DNA from: Dactylellina haptotyla
Lineage: Eukaryota > Ascomycota > Orbiliomycetes > Orbiliales > Orbiliaceae
DNA length: 64,000 nt
Direction: 5' to 3'
Assembly: GCA_031310005.1 (NCBI GenBank)
Contig: CM062382.1
Location: 248,001-312,000 of the forward strand
The notes beneath the pieces are model-generated. The model did not search any database. It had not been told where the DNA came from and saw only the letters and a list, made by a program, of their open reading frames with translations. Numbering within the stretch: the stretch's first letter is position 1; each line of letters begins with the position of its first letter. The position numbers were made by a program, and so were the translations under genes. Positions 48,501 through 59,902 of the stretch are shown here, one piece after another.

Positions 48501-49144
48501 CAGAAAACTTATAAGCCGCACATTAAACTGAAATAGTGTCAAATAAAAGCTCAGCATATCTTGCTGCATGTCATCGAAGACTGCATCGCGAATAAAGCCC
48601 TTGACCTTCATGACGATGGGTGCAGTGTTTAAAAGATCCTCCAAGAGACTTAAAATTTTGAAAGCGTTGTAGTGGAAGCCTGTAATAATCTAGAAAGATC
48701 GGACGGTTAGCATAGTTGGCCTTACACAATATGTGTGTAAGTGGCTTGCTATGTGATTTCCGATTGCTTCTTCATCTTGGTTTACACCCACTAAAATGAA
48801 GTTATGCTAAGCTGTTGGCACAGTCGAGTTTACATACGTAACCGACCGTCACTTGCCTTGATTATGCATATAAAGCTATTCCATAGGACGTTTGCGACTT
48901 CCGCTCTAGGAGCGACGACTTCTGAAATGAGGCATAGAGAAGTGAGATTGACCAAGCGACTCGCTATGCCATTCTTCCGTCTCTTCAAATTGTTATCCTC
49001 GCAAGCTGCTTTCTTAGATGCCGAACCATAGGTCGAAACAGTTCTCCGGAATTCTTCTTCGGTCTGCGCAGTCTTGAGTGTGGTGCGATCCTCGTCCTCT
49101 TCAACGTTCTCTATTGCTTCTTTGATCGGTTCCACCCAGTTCAT
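45578..49144 (-). CDS. NLR-like STAND protein: N-terminal helical domain, NB-ARC, TPR repeats
   Basis: Nine exons (49144-48838, 48790-48726, 48689-48485, 48398-47841, 47728-47128, 47055-46717, 46654-46181, 46104-45925, 45845-45578), all in phase, give 998 residues. Residues 1-260 form a helical N-terminal region (VVAPRAEVANVLWNSFICII..., YNAFKILSLLEDLLNTAP), like those heading many fungal NLRs, of uncertain type. The NB-ARC P-loop GLGGVGKS is at 306-313, Walker B LIVFDN at about 383-388, then TSQDKRS and the GLPLAL motif. The C-terminal part (about 690-998) is TPR: DCKTAHAFYALGNCYL, ALKAIAQSNLGICLF, TAYSMHNTGSILAL. Such proteins are switch ATPases in fungal non-self recognition, cell death or signalling. 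The gene looks intact despite many stops between exons. It is convergent with csn4 (280 bp). Confidence 0.9.
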
Positions 49145-50495
49145 TTTTATTACTTCTAAAGGGCGTTTTCCGAGGGTGAAGAATAAAAGAGGGAATCAGC
49201 GGTTGAGGGCGACGGTTGAAGGAAACACCGGAAGAGTGCTGGAGACAACATTCAAGAACAATCATTTATTTCCAAACATTAAAAGTGGTCGTAATGTTAT
49301 TAATTGCATTGGGAACATTTTATATGCGTTTAGACCAACTCACTCTTCCTAGATACGAGGCAAAATACCGAGGTAGTCGTGTAACAACTCAGAATTAGCT
49401 TTGTCTAGGTACAAGACTGAGAATTAGCCTCGAGACGTACGTCTTCTGAACTGACGACATCAGTCTACTTGTTCTTCAACAATTCGTCTTTGCTCTTGCT
49501 ACCGTGATGCCGCCACTTGCGCATTTTCCTAACCTCTGCCAGCTTGCAGCTTTCCTGTCTCTTGGTGGGCCTTGATGTACCGATGCAATACCGGGTACAG
49601 CCGTATTTTCACTTTCATGCGTCAAAAATGAGTTGTAAAATTTTGATGTCTGAGGAACTCATCGGTACTTTCAGATCTGATACTCGAAGAAACATCACAT
49701 ACGACAAGTTATAATAGCATGGTGAAATTGAGGCATTTATATTGTTTGTTGGCTCTTCGATTGAGTTGGCTGAGTGCCGCCCCCTCTTTGGCTTACGCTA
49801 AAAGGCTAGATATATTCGCTCACTTCGCATGCAGAAAGCGCGCATAAAAAATGGCAATTTCGTAAATCTTGGCAAGTTTGGTATTTTTTGGTACTTTTGT
49901 CTACATATATATAGACTGTATTATCAAAATCTCGTACGCGCAATCCTCTCAGCTCGTCGCCAAAAACGAGGCTGAAGATGTTTAAACGTTCTACATACAA
50001 ACTTTTTCAGCTTCTAGCTTCTTACCACCCCGAAAATCGTTTGAACCAGCCTTAAAAAAACATTACTCAAACAAAGAATATGCAACACAATCGGCCTCGT
50101 CCGCTCTAGTATTGTGGCAAACCCAAAGAACTCGTATTTGGTGAACTAAGCATGAATATAATTTGGAAGCGGACAGCGAAAATAATTAATGCGATACAGT
50201 AAACCGATACTTATTCGCTCTACCCAAGGGCTCCTAGTTCCTCTTCCGTACGGTTGATGAACTTGAATTTCATTCTCAGTGAATAACGATCCACGAACGT
50301 CCGCAAACACTATCATCCAGTTTCCATCAAAAAGCCCAGGATTAGTTCATCGCTTGTAAAACAAAAAGTACTGGATCAAATCTCCACTTATATTTGGGTA
50401 GTTCGAATAATGATAGAAACCTTAGTCCCTCCATCAGAAAAATACTTACATCAAAAAAATATTATGGTAGGCCATGAGAGAGGTAGTTTCCTTCA
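49145..50495. other. Spacer, nothing firm
   Basis: Promoter of the NLR-like gene and AT-rich DNA; frames at 49074-49398, 49517-49714 and 49806-50000 are unsupported. Confidence 0.45.
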
Positions 50496-50798
50496 TCAAC
50501 CTCCTTCCCAGGTACTGCAGCAACACTCGCTTCTGGGACGGCCACAGTACGGGCAGATTTCTTCCGCGGGACCAGGACCAGGTTTCGGATTGGGTGGTTT
50601 GCTGTGATTTGGTTTTTGTTCGTTGTATTGGTACCAGCTGTTATCAAAACGAGCCGTCTTGGTGGGTTCAGAGTTGCAATGTCCCAAGTTATAAAGATCA
50701 AGCCAGGGCTGCCTTTTTTCAGAATGAGATGCTGATGAGGCTTGGATAGGCCCTTGCTCTAGAGGAGCGGTTTCTGCATCCGAGGTCTCGCGTGACAT
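50496..50798 (-). CDS. Small hypothetical protein with a terminal Cys cluster
   Basis: From ATG 50798, 100 residues; the frame is open to a TTG at 50834, but MSRETSDAET is the first Met. The protein is hydrophilic and disordered (Ser/Glu, then Asn/Pro/Lys), with WLDLYNLGHC in the middle and a distinctive end EEICPYCGRPRSECCCSTWEGG. CPYCGRPxSxCCC looks like half of a zinc ribbon. No signal peptide. Family not recognised. A TATA-like tatatcg lies upstream on the same strand. Confidence 0.5.
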   Translation of the reverse strand: MSRETSDAETAPLEQGPIQASSASHSEKRQPWLDLYNLGHCNSEPTKTARFDNSWYQYNEQKPNHSKPPNPKPGPGPAEEICPYCGRPRSECCCSTWEGG

Positions 50799-51371
50799 GT
50801 TGCTAAAAGAGACTTTTGGGTAGAGTGCGAACAACTAAAGGGTAAGACTTGACGGAGGGGTGGTGGAAGCCCCTCTCTTATATCGCCTTGACAAAAGACG
50901 TTTCAAAATTTTGGGCCGGAAGGTCGGTATATATCATGAATAAATCTGCGAGTTGACATGGGAGATCAGATGATTAATGAATAATATGTCGGTTACATGC
51001 ATCCTCTCTTGACAGAAATACCTAACCTTACTTAGCGACCTCATGCATCAACTTGTGGCGGGGTTGACCTATCCTTCAAGGGATAGATATGGACTCCACT
51101 CTTTCTTTAGGGCGACTACAAACCAAGGTCAAAATATGGTTCCTTCGACACAAAAGACACGAAGTTGGAACCTCGACCTGACGTACAATCACGACACGCC
51201 TTTCTACCTTGGTTCAGGCTGCTGAGAACTTAGCCTCAATACTAGACGAGAACCGTTGAACCCTCTGTTTTCCTTGTCCGATTTGCAAGCCAAGCTAATT
51301 GCGGGGCTCCAAAACACATCTTTTATTTTACTTTTTACCGCGGTCCAGCTCTCTAAGGCTACCATACCGAG
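50799..51371. other. Divergent spacer
   Basis: No gene seen. A palindromic ACCGCGGT (51337-51344) sits 27 bp before the next ATG, the same octamer as in the 41-kb spacer. Confidence 0.45.
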
Positions 51372-52598
51372 ATGTCCAACATGGACCAGGTTGGATTTGA
51401 TGCGGACTCTTTTTCTAATGAGCTTTTACTACAACAGATCGGCCAGAGTGTTGAAAATTCTTATGATACATCCCACTTCAGATCGGTGAAGGCTGATTTA
51501 TTTTTTCTCGCAAGACACAAACTGTGGGAAGAAGAGAAGCCTTTTTACTTGAATATACCTGTTCCAAAGGGCCGTGAAAGAACAAATTTCAAGGGACAGA
51601 TACACAAAGTCCAGGTCCACGATATCAGAGGCCATGAAAATACCTTCAAGCTTGATGAGTGCTCCTTCCAGGTTATGCAAGAAAAGACTCCGGTTCCTTT
51701 CCACCGAATCCAAGATATTGAAAGCCAGTATATTCCATCAATTGAGTTGTTCCTGCGCGATGTGTTGAACGCAAGTGAGGTATACGCCTTTGATTACACG
51801 GTTAGTCGCTCTCGATTTTTGGAAGGAATGCCAAAGAAAACTCGGAGCAGATGAATGATACCACGAGGTAAAATCAATTTAGAGGAGAACAAGCTCGCCA
51901 GAAAAGATCATGAAACAGGAGGGAAACCTCCTTAGAAGTCCGGGCTATGTAGTTCATTGCGGTAAGATAGAGAAATTCCCGAGGCAGCAACTGTTAACTG
52001 ACCTGGGCTTTTACTTAAAATATTCAGATCAAACACCCAAAGCGGCTTTGGCACGCCTAAAACGTCACTTGGAGCTTAGGGCGAAAGCACAGGCACCAAA
52101 ACGAATCATGATAGTCAAGTAAAGAAATTGCGCAAATATGAACCTCTACTTTGTGAGATTTTGCTGATAGCAACCCTAATAAGCGTTTGGCGCCCAATCT
52201 TTGGTCCTCTAAAGGACTCGCCTCTGGCTTTTTGTGATGCGAGAACCGTAAATGGAGTTGACTTAGTTCCATCTGACCTCATATTTCCTGGCTACAAAGG
52301 AGAAAAATTCGACATTATGTATAATGACACTCAAAAATGGTTCTATCTGTCTGATATGAATGAGAATGAGGTTTTGTTGATGAAGCAATTTGACAGCGTA
52401 AAAGAAGGTGTTGCTCGATGTAAGTACTAAGTAGTCACCCGATTACAGCTTTGATAACCTGAGTTCTCGGCTAAATGAGCGACTTGAACAATAGTCTGTC
52501 CGCATGCCGCCTTCAAAGACCCCGGCATCACAGATATTCCAAAACCAAGAGAGAGTATCGAAGTTCGTGTTTTAGTTGTATTTGACGAAATCAACTGA
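51372..52598 (+). CDS. CmcJ/AsaB-family oxygenase-like protein, copy 1
   Basis: Five exons (51372-51800, 51883-51961, 52028-52118, 52184-52419, 52495-52598) join to 312 residues, the usual family size. Landmarks in order: VKADLFFLARHK (strand opening), VHDIRGHENTFKLDECSFQ, VYAFDYT, VVHCDQTPKAALARLKRHL, VNVWRPIFGPLKDSPLAFCD, FDIMYNDTQKWFYLSDMNENE, CPHAAFKDPGI and RESIEVRVLVVFD. HCD gives an H-x-D pair and CPH a later His, which together could be an Fe(II) facial triad of the 2-oxoglutarate-oxygenase type known for some members. Members act as tailoring enzymes in fungal natural-product pathways (AsaB, NvfI, CmcJ-like); the substrate here is unknown. It is convergent with the amidase (259 bp). 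Confidence 0.88.
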
Positions 52599-52857
52599 GC
52601 CTAACTCCTTTCAAGTTTTCAAAGGATTCTCTCACTTTATATGGAAAATCTAGGTTAAAGACCAGCATTTCTATCCAAAAAATTAATAAAAAATTAATAA
52701 TGATCTATCTCGATATAAACAATCTGGAAGTTATAAGCTTTTAAGTAGCTTGCTCTTTACAAATTCAAATCCGAGCACATTTGAAGACACCCTCAAGTTC
52801 CATAGCTCCATCCAACGTGAATGCTTCGAACTTTCAGTATACCCAGTTTTTTCAATA

Positions 52858-55454
52858 CTATTTTCGGGTAGCAACGGACTCTAAAGAGAATGGTGAATCG
52901 ATAGGGAAAGCGACTCTACCTGTAAGAACACTTTCGGGCCGGTTGTTTCTAGCCAACACTTTCGCGACTAAATTCAATAGCATGAGGTCCGAGTCTTAGA
53001 GAATAAAGCAAAATACATTAGTTCCTATGAGCTTGCTACGAGATATGGCAGTTAAACTCACATTTGGGCCCTATTATTGACGCCACTACTGGTATATATT
53101 CGTTTTGCTTCGAAATCGGCGAAAGGTAGCTTACTTGTCCAACTATTAAGGGCTTAACTCGCCATATCATTTCAACGTCGCATAGCTTGCAGTACAAGAC
53201 AACTTACTAGGGACAATTAGTTCCGGTGCACCTGAAAACGATGCATGATGGTTAGAGTCAAAGCCGTCATAATCCCTTTCGGAAGGTGCGCTATAGACAC
53301 CCGAATTTCCTTTAGTATATTATTCCCTGTGTATTCGTTATACATATATAAAATATGAGAACAATTACCTTCCATAATCATCCCGGTACTGAAGGGGATG
53401 TAGGGGTGGGTGCGGAATTAAGATAATGGAATCCGAACTTCCTATAGGGTCGTCCTCCAAAACATGTTTACGGAACCACTCGTTGTGAATTTTTATTTTT
53501 TGGATAGCGGCGACCCTTTTCTCTGGCGATTCTTTTTCGAAGAGGTCCCTAAAGGGAATTTTATCGTTTAGCATGCCGTGCATAGAACCTTTGATCATAT
53601 TTCAGCCTTATATGAATACACTCTTACCATACCCAACGAGTTGGGGGACTCGTGTAAGGCCGGCGCCCATACTTTTTGGAGTATTGTTGCCGGAATTCAG
53701 CAAATTCGTTATAAAAGTCGGCGCCCATGACGCCCATAAATGTCTGTTAAAGTCGCGAAGTGAGTTAAAAGAATATAGTGGTTTGAAATAGAAAGGATCT
53801 GACCTCACGGAAATATTCGAAGAACGACAAAGTGGTGTCCCCTGGCCTCTTAGAATTCCAAAGTTCATCGAAATGAACAATAATTCTATTTACTTTAAGA
53901 AAACCTTCAATTATTCCTACAAAATCATCGAATATTGGCTGGCTTTCTGAGCTCTCAGCGGCATAGTCGCTAATAATAAGCAATTTTTTCGGTAGCTGAA
54001 AAGCATGTTAAAAGTTTTCTAAAATTATGATTATGTGGCTCAGCTATAATAGGACATACCCGCGACTCGTTACGCCATAGTATTCTGTCACAATTGAGCC
54101 ATTGTTTCGTGAATGTCAATAGTTCTGAGATATCTCTTCCCATGACTCCTGATCGTTGGAACATACTATCTGCTATTTAGAAGAGTTTGTGCATTTTTGT
54201 TACGACAAGGTAGCTTACGGTGCGGGCGCGATACTTCCAACCTCGCGATCACCGTCATGAGTTGGTCGCAACCCATATATGCCCTGGGCTCGTGATGGAT
54301 CCCGGGCGCTACCGCCACCTATCCAAGCAAATATATTAGAGCAGTTGAGTCTTATACGCTATTTTTTTTGCAACTTAGCAAACAACATACCATCAGTTGC
54401 GAGCGCAAGATCGAGCCACGGATATGCTGCTATCGCTACAGCACTACCAGTACTACTGGACAATGCGTTCAAGTCACCATCGCCACGAGGATTAAAAGGG
54501 CAAAGAAAGTCCGACCAATCACCTAAAACTTCTTGTGGGCCTCCAAACTCTGCTGTCTTGGTTTTCCCAACAATTATCGCGCCTTTGTCTATTAGCCGCT
54601 GAATCAAAGGAGCCGTAAATTGTTGTTTCGGATATAGTTTTTGGTAGGCTCTCGATCCACCTGAAGTACAGACTCCTTTAAGATGTAATAAATCTTTGAC
54701 AGCGATTCTCACTCCAGATAATGGCTTTGCTTCGCTCTTTTTAAAGCGCAGACGTGAAGGAACTGCTACAACTAAATTCTGTGTCCCGCACGCCGCAGCT
54801 TGCACGGTTCGAAAAGAGGTGCCTTTCTGCGATGAAATTGTAGATACCACAAAAGCAGCGGATGTATCCTCGTATAAACGAAATACTTCGTGTATCCCCG
54901 AGAAAGATCTGAAATATGGACCTAGCGGAAGCATTTCTTGTGGTGTTATGCCGGAAGATAGATAAATTTGCGTATTCCCCAATGATCGTAAATGATCTTT
55001 GGCACCGGTCTCGAACCGAAGGGTATTGACTGTTGTTTGGAAAAGTGTGGACCGAAGGAAGAAACGTTCAAAAACATCATCCAACTTCAAATAGCGATCT
55101 ATGGTGCCTTTGAGCCATTCTAGAGTAATAACTTCTCCATCGATGTGAAACACGGTTAGAGGTTCGGTACCGGTTGCCCCTATTAAAAATCTTCTGTCCT
55201 AAAATATCATGACAAGGCAATAAACATAATGTAAGCAAGTAGTGCGAGTCCCAAGGTTGTCGTTCAATTACGGTTGTGGGAGCTAAATTGCGAGTGTCTT
55301 GATAAAAAATGAGTAGGCATACTTGAGGTTCTGGCGAAATAAGATATGAAACGCCATCTACGTTAAACGTGGTTGATTCGCTAACGTCAGGGCTAACTGG
55401 ATCTGCCTCGGTGGACTTTTGACCAAAGGCGGGCTCGATGGTTTGCAACTGCAT
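52858..55454 (-). CDS. Amidase-signature enzyme
   Basis: Ten exons (55454-55323, 55198-54391, 54318-54219, 54165-54060, 53995-53804, 53743-53628, 53548-53369, 53290-53208, 53142-53062, 52994-52858), all in phase, give 644 residues. The Ser-cisSer-Lys triad is visible: Lys212 in IAVKDLL, the cis-Ser in SSSTGSA (about 291-293) and the nucleophile Ser317 in DGGGSARDPS. YGLRPTHDG and a C-terminal end (GAPELIVPI, then GQVSYLSP...VASIIGPK, then SDLMLLNL) complete the fold. About 190 N-terminal residues precede the amidase core, an extension seen in a group of fungal members. It would hydrolyse an unknown amide and is probably cytosolic. Single exons look fragmentary; the exon-6 to exon-7 join must use the acceptor at 53549, otherwise the frame breaks. 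It is divergent from oxygenase copy 2 (473 bp). Confidence 0.9.
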
Positions 55455-55927
55455 TCTGTCGGTAGGCCTACGAGGCGGTATGCGCAAGCTACGATATGTC
55501 CAATCTCTTGGGAAAATAATTGTATAGAGTTCAAGAGCAAGTGAGGCAGAGAGTGTTACTTCCGTTATTCATCTTAGCCAGAGCGAAAACAGTAACAAAT
55601 TTGGTCAGGGGGTATATTCCACATTTTCCAACGGAAGGCTGTTAAATTTAGAGTTACGGTGATTAGATTCTTTGCAGCAGCAATGATGGCTCTGCTGAGC
55701 TCTGGACGCGACGCGACCGTCTTGTAACCAGCCTTGTGTTGTGCCCAGCGAGACCGGTGAGCAACCAGTGCACACCGAACCCTGATCCGGCTGTGTATCC
55801 CCCAAGTGACAGCGCTGCATGAATCCTGCATCAATGGCCAAGGTTTTGCCATGGGTGGGTATAAATAAGTATTGCACCTCGCAGTCTGGTCACATTCCTA
55901 ATCATTAATGCGTCCGCGAACAAAACC
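55455..55927. other. Shared divergent promoter, amidase and oxygenase copy 2
   Basis: 473 bp without a gene; the minus frames 55574-55877 overlap one another and lack domains. A TATA-like gtataaataag near 55859 could serve copy 2. Confidence 0.45.
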
Positions 55928-57119
55928 ATGTTAACCATGGCAGTTGCGGGTACGGATTCGGTTACGGCAAGCCTTCGTTACCTATCACCTTCCAGTGCCT
56001 CCAATTCGCCTCAATTATTCCAATACATGGTTTCTTTCCCGGATAAACCTGATGGCCCGTGGACGAATATCCAGTTCACAGCGTACAATGAGCCGATTAG
56101 AAATATACGAAGTTATCTGCAGCACTTCAACCTTGATGACCAAGGCTTCCAGCTCGTCAAGCACAAGACTTCAGTGAAAGATCTCAAAGATACGAACACT
56201 GTGGAAACAAAATACTTTGCCGAGTGTGCAGCATTCCTAACGTCTCATCTGGGCGCCAAATATGTGAAAATCTTTGATTGTTCCGTCTGTAATCATCTGA
56301 CTCTCTCCTCCCAATGGTAACACAAGTCTAACTAGCTGCCCCCTTCCAGTTTCGTAAAAGCAACTATCCGCCAACTCTGGGGCCTGACTTCAAGTTCAAG
56401 GTTAGACCGCCAAGTCCAATGGTTCATGTTGGTAAGGGTTACTTGTGGTACCTTGTCTGACGAATACCACAAGATACTTTCGTTCGATTTTTCCTTTTGG
56501 TAGTAGCTGAGTTGTCCAGATCAATCAGCCGAAGGAGCCGCCCGCCGGCTTCGTTTTCATCTCCCTGAACAGTCTAGAGAGATACTAGAACAACAATGCC
56601 GCTATCAAATCATCAAGTACGTCAATACAAGACATTTTTTCAGTGCAAATGATAAACGACTTTTTGTTAAAATTCCGAAAAATCAGTATCTGGAGACCTT
56701 TGGTTGAAACAGTCATCGACTACCCAATGACCATGTGTGATTATAGCACCGTCTCCACATCAGATGCATTAACTGTGGATTTATTCGAAGCCGGCTATTG
56801 CGAACAGATGTACTATTTTCGCCACAGCCCAGAGCACAGGTGGTACTATGTGAAAGAGCAAACCAAAGACGAAATTTTATTGATCAAGTGTTTTGATAGT
56901 GGTAGCCCAGGAATTGGCTCTAAAACTGGTAGGTAGCTATGTACCTCAAATTCCAGCCTCGAATTACAACAGCTATTTTGACATTGGAAATCTTGGTGCG
57001 ACGTTTATGTAGCTTCTTTTTGCCCTCACACCTCGTTCGAAAATCCGGAATACAATAGTGCGGACTACATGGTAGCAGCAAGAGAAAGCATCGAAGTTAG
57101 GGCACTTGTAATTTATTGA
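55928..57119 (+). CDS. CmcJ/AsaB-family oxygenase-like protein, copy 2
   Basis: Five exons (55928-56284, 56350-56431, 56520-56616, 56687-56928, 57013-57119) give 294 residues. The introns fall at the same places and in the same phases (0, 1, 2, 1) as in copy 1, so the two are duplicates though strongly diverged. Landmarks: VTASLRYLSP, EPIRNIRSYLQHFNLDDQGF, VKIFDCS, MVHVDQSAEGAARRLRFHL, IINIWRPLVETVIDYPMTMCD, RHSPEHRWYYVKEQTKDEI, SFCPHTSF and RESIEVRALVIY. The H-x-D (HVD) and later CPH are kept. A second Met at 55937 could be the start. With the amidase it forms a possible small tailoring unit. Confidence 0.87.
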
Positions 57120-57390
57120 AGCCCAAGAGCTTGCACGTTGATTACAACGCGTTTGAAGTTTTAGAAAAGCTCCGAAAGCTATGCAAAAATATCGCTCCAG
57201 TGCATATAAATCTCGTTTCCTAATCTTCGGATCCTTTGGCATAGCCACAGTGCTCATATATCTTTTGTATAATATCCAACGAGAGCCGATAAAGGCCGAG
57301 GTAATATATATAAGGACGTCGAGTGCTAGATACAAAGAGTGCCGTTTGCCCCTGAACCTAAGTTGCACACAACACGTTCTATTAGCAAAA

Positions 57391-58843
57391 ATGCGGATAG
57401 GGAAGAAGAAGAAGAGCAGTAAGCGCGAATCAACCGGTCCTCCTGCAGCTAAGACAACGTTTTTTAGTAATACTAACAATATATGGGCTAGATTCGGAAT
57501 CTTGCTCTCCCAGCATGCAGGGAAAGACGCGATTTTTTGAAACAGCTTTCCTTGATTCTGAACTTTATAAGCAAAACCTGACGGATCTCTCCGCATACCT
57601 CTGGCGCATTCAGCAGCAAGCGAGCTCCTTGGATGAGAGGCTCTTCAGCAAACTCCGCACAAAAGCTAGCTCTATTGTATCTATCTCCGACGATACAAAT
57701 ATCTTAGAATGGATTTTCGAGATAGCTAGCGCAGTGGTTTCTGAACTACTAAACCCCACCGCGCCTACCATTGATCAGATTCTTGAATCATTGAAGAACT
57801 CCGGTTTACTAGATGAAGGTCTAGATGACCCATCATGGTCCCTTTTCGCCCGGCAAGGGATATTTGCAGTGATCGGTTATTTAACAGTGCTTTACAACCC
57901 AACGGTCGATGATTTTGAACCTAATGTTTTCCGGTTGAGCAATGGAGACTGCATCGATAAAAATATATACGACCACACTCACCAAGACGTAGGGTGCAGC
58001 GAGCAGAGTATGCTAAAAGTCCTAAAGGGATTTGGTACATTGCTTCCACAAGAAGCCGAAAATTTAACGGAAAATCAGTCAACAGATATAGAACTTCGTC
58101 CTACAGCAATAAATGCTCATCTACTTCAAACTTTAGGGAAAGTCACCTTCAGATGGGTTGATACACTGCCGCTCCATTTGTATTTTGACCCAAATAAATG
58201 TGAACTCTACCTATTTCGGCACCCATCATTTTGTTTCCTAAATATTTTATGCCTCGAGGCGCATGAGACCTGTATTTTGAAGTGGTGAGTATCTCTGCCT
58301 GATAATCTTGGAAGCCAGCCTACGTATGCTTGTTTTCTATTTCTAAAATTCGTCTACAGTTTCACAGCAGACTCCGCAAACCATGATTACTGGCTTCCCA
58401 GTGGTGGACTACAGCAATATCTCAGCGAAATACTGCTTTCTTACAGACTGCTGTTCGGACAGGACCCAAAGTCCCGTCAGTTGTTTCAGCGCTTGAACCC
58501 TTTCTCTGACTACCCGAAATCCATCAAAGATAATGTGTTGGTGAGCTTGTGCCAAACAACTCATACACCCGATCTTCTGTCAAACTTGATTACCGAAAAG
58601 AGAGGCTATAGTGCAACGGATGATTTTGCATACTTTCGAGATAAGCTGCTATTCTTAACTCGATTGCTAGAAGATACGGAGCCGGGAGATGTGCTAGATG
58701 TCTGGATGGATAAGCGGAACCTTGTTCAATGGTATACTTTCTTCGCGGTAATGTGCTTCGGAGGTGGCGGGTTGCTTCTTGCCATAACGCAAACTATTCT
58801 TGCAGGTTTGCAACTCCGTTCCCAAGCATCGGGTAGTAAATAG
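57391..58843 (+). CDS. Membrane-anchored fungal family protein with an apparent 5' frameshift
   Basis: The main model begins at ATG 57515; exons 57515-58284 and 58360-58843 give 417 residues. A helical body (LTDLSAYLWRIQQQASSL, LFARQGIFAVIGYLTVLYNP) precedes a C-terminal hydrophobic span (AVMCFGGGGLLLAITQTIL) after KRNLVQWYT, a layout I recall from a common unnamed fungal family. Upstream, ATG 57391 opens a different frame encoding MRIGKKKKSSKRES...TTFFSNTNNIWARFGILL, which looks like this family's normal start. It runs into the main frame at a T6 run (57533-57538): DAIF on one side, FETAFLD on the other. Either the sequence has one base too many there or the copy is truly shifted and starts at 57515. 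It follows oxygenase copy 2 in the same direction. Confidence 0.75.
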
Positions 58844-59902
58844 CCTTCGGAAATGGATTTTATGCAGTATAATCTAGATCATATGATTGATTCTACGTAT
58901 CAAAATAGGGCTATATAAGTCTTGTAACCTTTGGTATCTTATTTATTCTGAAATTTTGGATATCAACCGGGGATTTGATGAAACATTATTACCTACTAGA
59001 CACCCAGCAAATGAATAAGAATTCCATGACCCAGTTTGACCAAATTTACATTATAATATAAATGTATGGATCCAGTTGAATCTAATAGTATTTCGCAAAA
59101 TAATAGCCATTTTTCCAAGTTGTTGTCTCTCTTTAAACTATATTTTTAATCTATCTTTGACTATCCTGATAATGACAATGTTAGGCTCTGCTTGCGAGAC
59201 GTTTCGCGCAGCCTAGGCCCGCCTTACGAGCAAGTGTTTATCGGTAAGCATAGTAACATTGGATTAACGATCTCTCTCTCTGAGTACAGGCGCTGTCGTT
59301 CATCTATTTATAAATGCGGAGAGCGGCGACGTGCGAATATCTAATATGGAAGTTGATATATATACATTCATACGTCTATGCGTGTAAAAGCTTCAACTAG
59401 AGCGGTATCACTGATCGTATATAGGTATGTGCCTGTATGGTTGATGATTGATTTAGGGACGACTACAACACATCGAGCTCTGTATGTAGAGCGGTACGGG
59501 CGAACCTCGGCCTGCACGGCCTGACATGTAGTCCTTACAATGCTTGGATCAGGCCTGACTCGTAAGGTAGGCGTGTTGAGGCTGTTGTACTTTGCCCGCA
59601 TGGCCGCGAGGTTTCGTGTAAGCCACCGCCACAGTTACCACCATCGCAACTCAGCGCGGCTTTAACGCGGATTGCCCCACCAGAGCTTCCCGCAATCCGA
59701 AACCACGCCATAATCAAACGTCATCCCACCTCCTCAACCTTTCGCGCATATCACCCCTCATCAATCACCAATCCGCCGACTACCGTCTCGTCAAATCGCA
59801 AGATTTCAACCGATATTCATATACCGAAACGCTACAATACACCCGCATAACCGACAAGGACAGAAAAAAAACGAACTATCGAAAACCTATCGACACGGTA
59901 AA
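58844..59902. other. Spacer, nothing firm
   Basis: AT-rich first half, GC-richer second half leading to the DUF1776 gene; minus frames at 59368-59717 are unsupported. Confidence 0.5.

Noticed and set aside
53573-53791. Reading the amidase as fragmented or decayed
   Set aside because: Once exons 6 and 7 are joined at the tttag acceptor (53549) and the last three short exons are added, the whole frame is intact.
57181-57540. Separate 119-codon gene
   Set aside because: Its downstream two-fifths reads as the N-terminus of the next gene in a shifted frame; the upstream part is probably leader.
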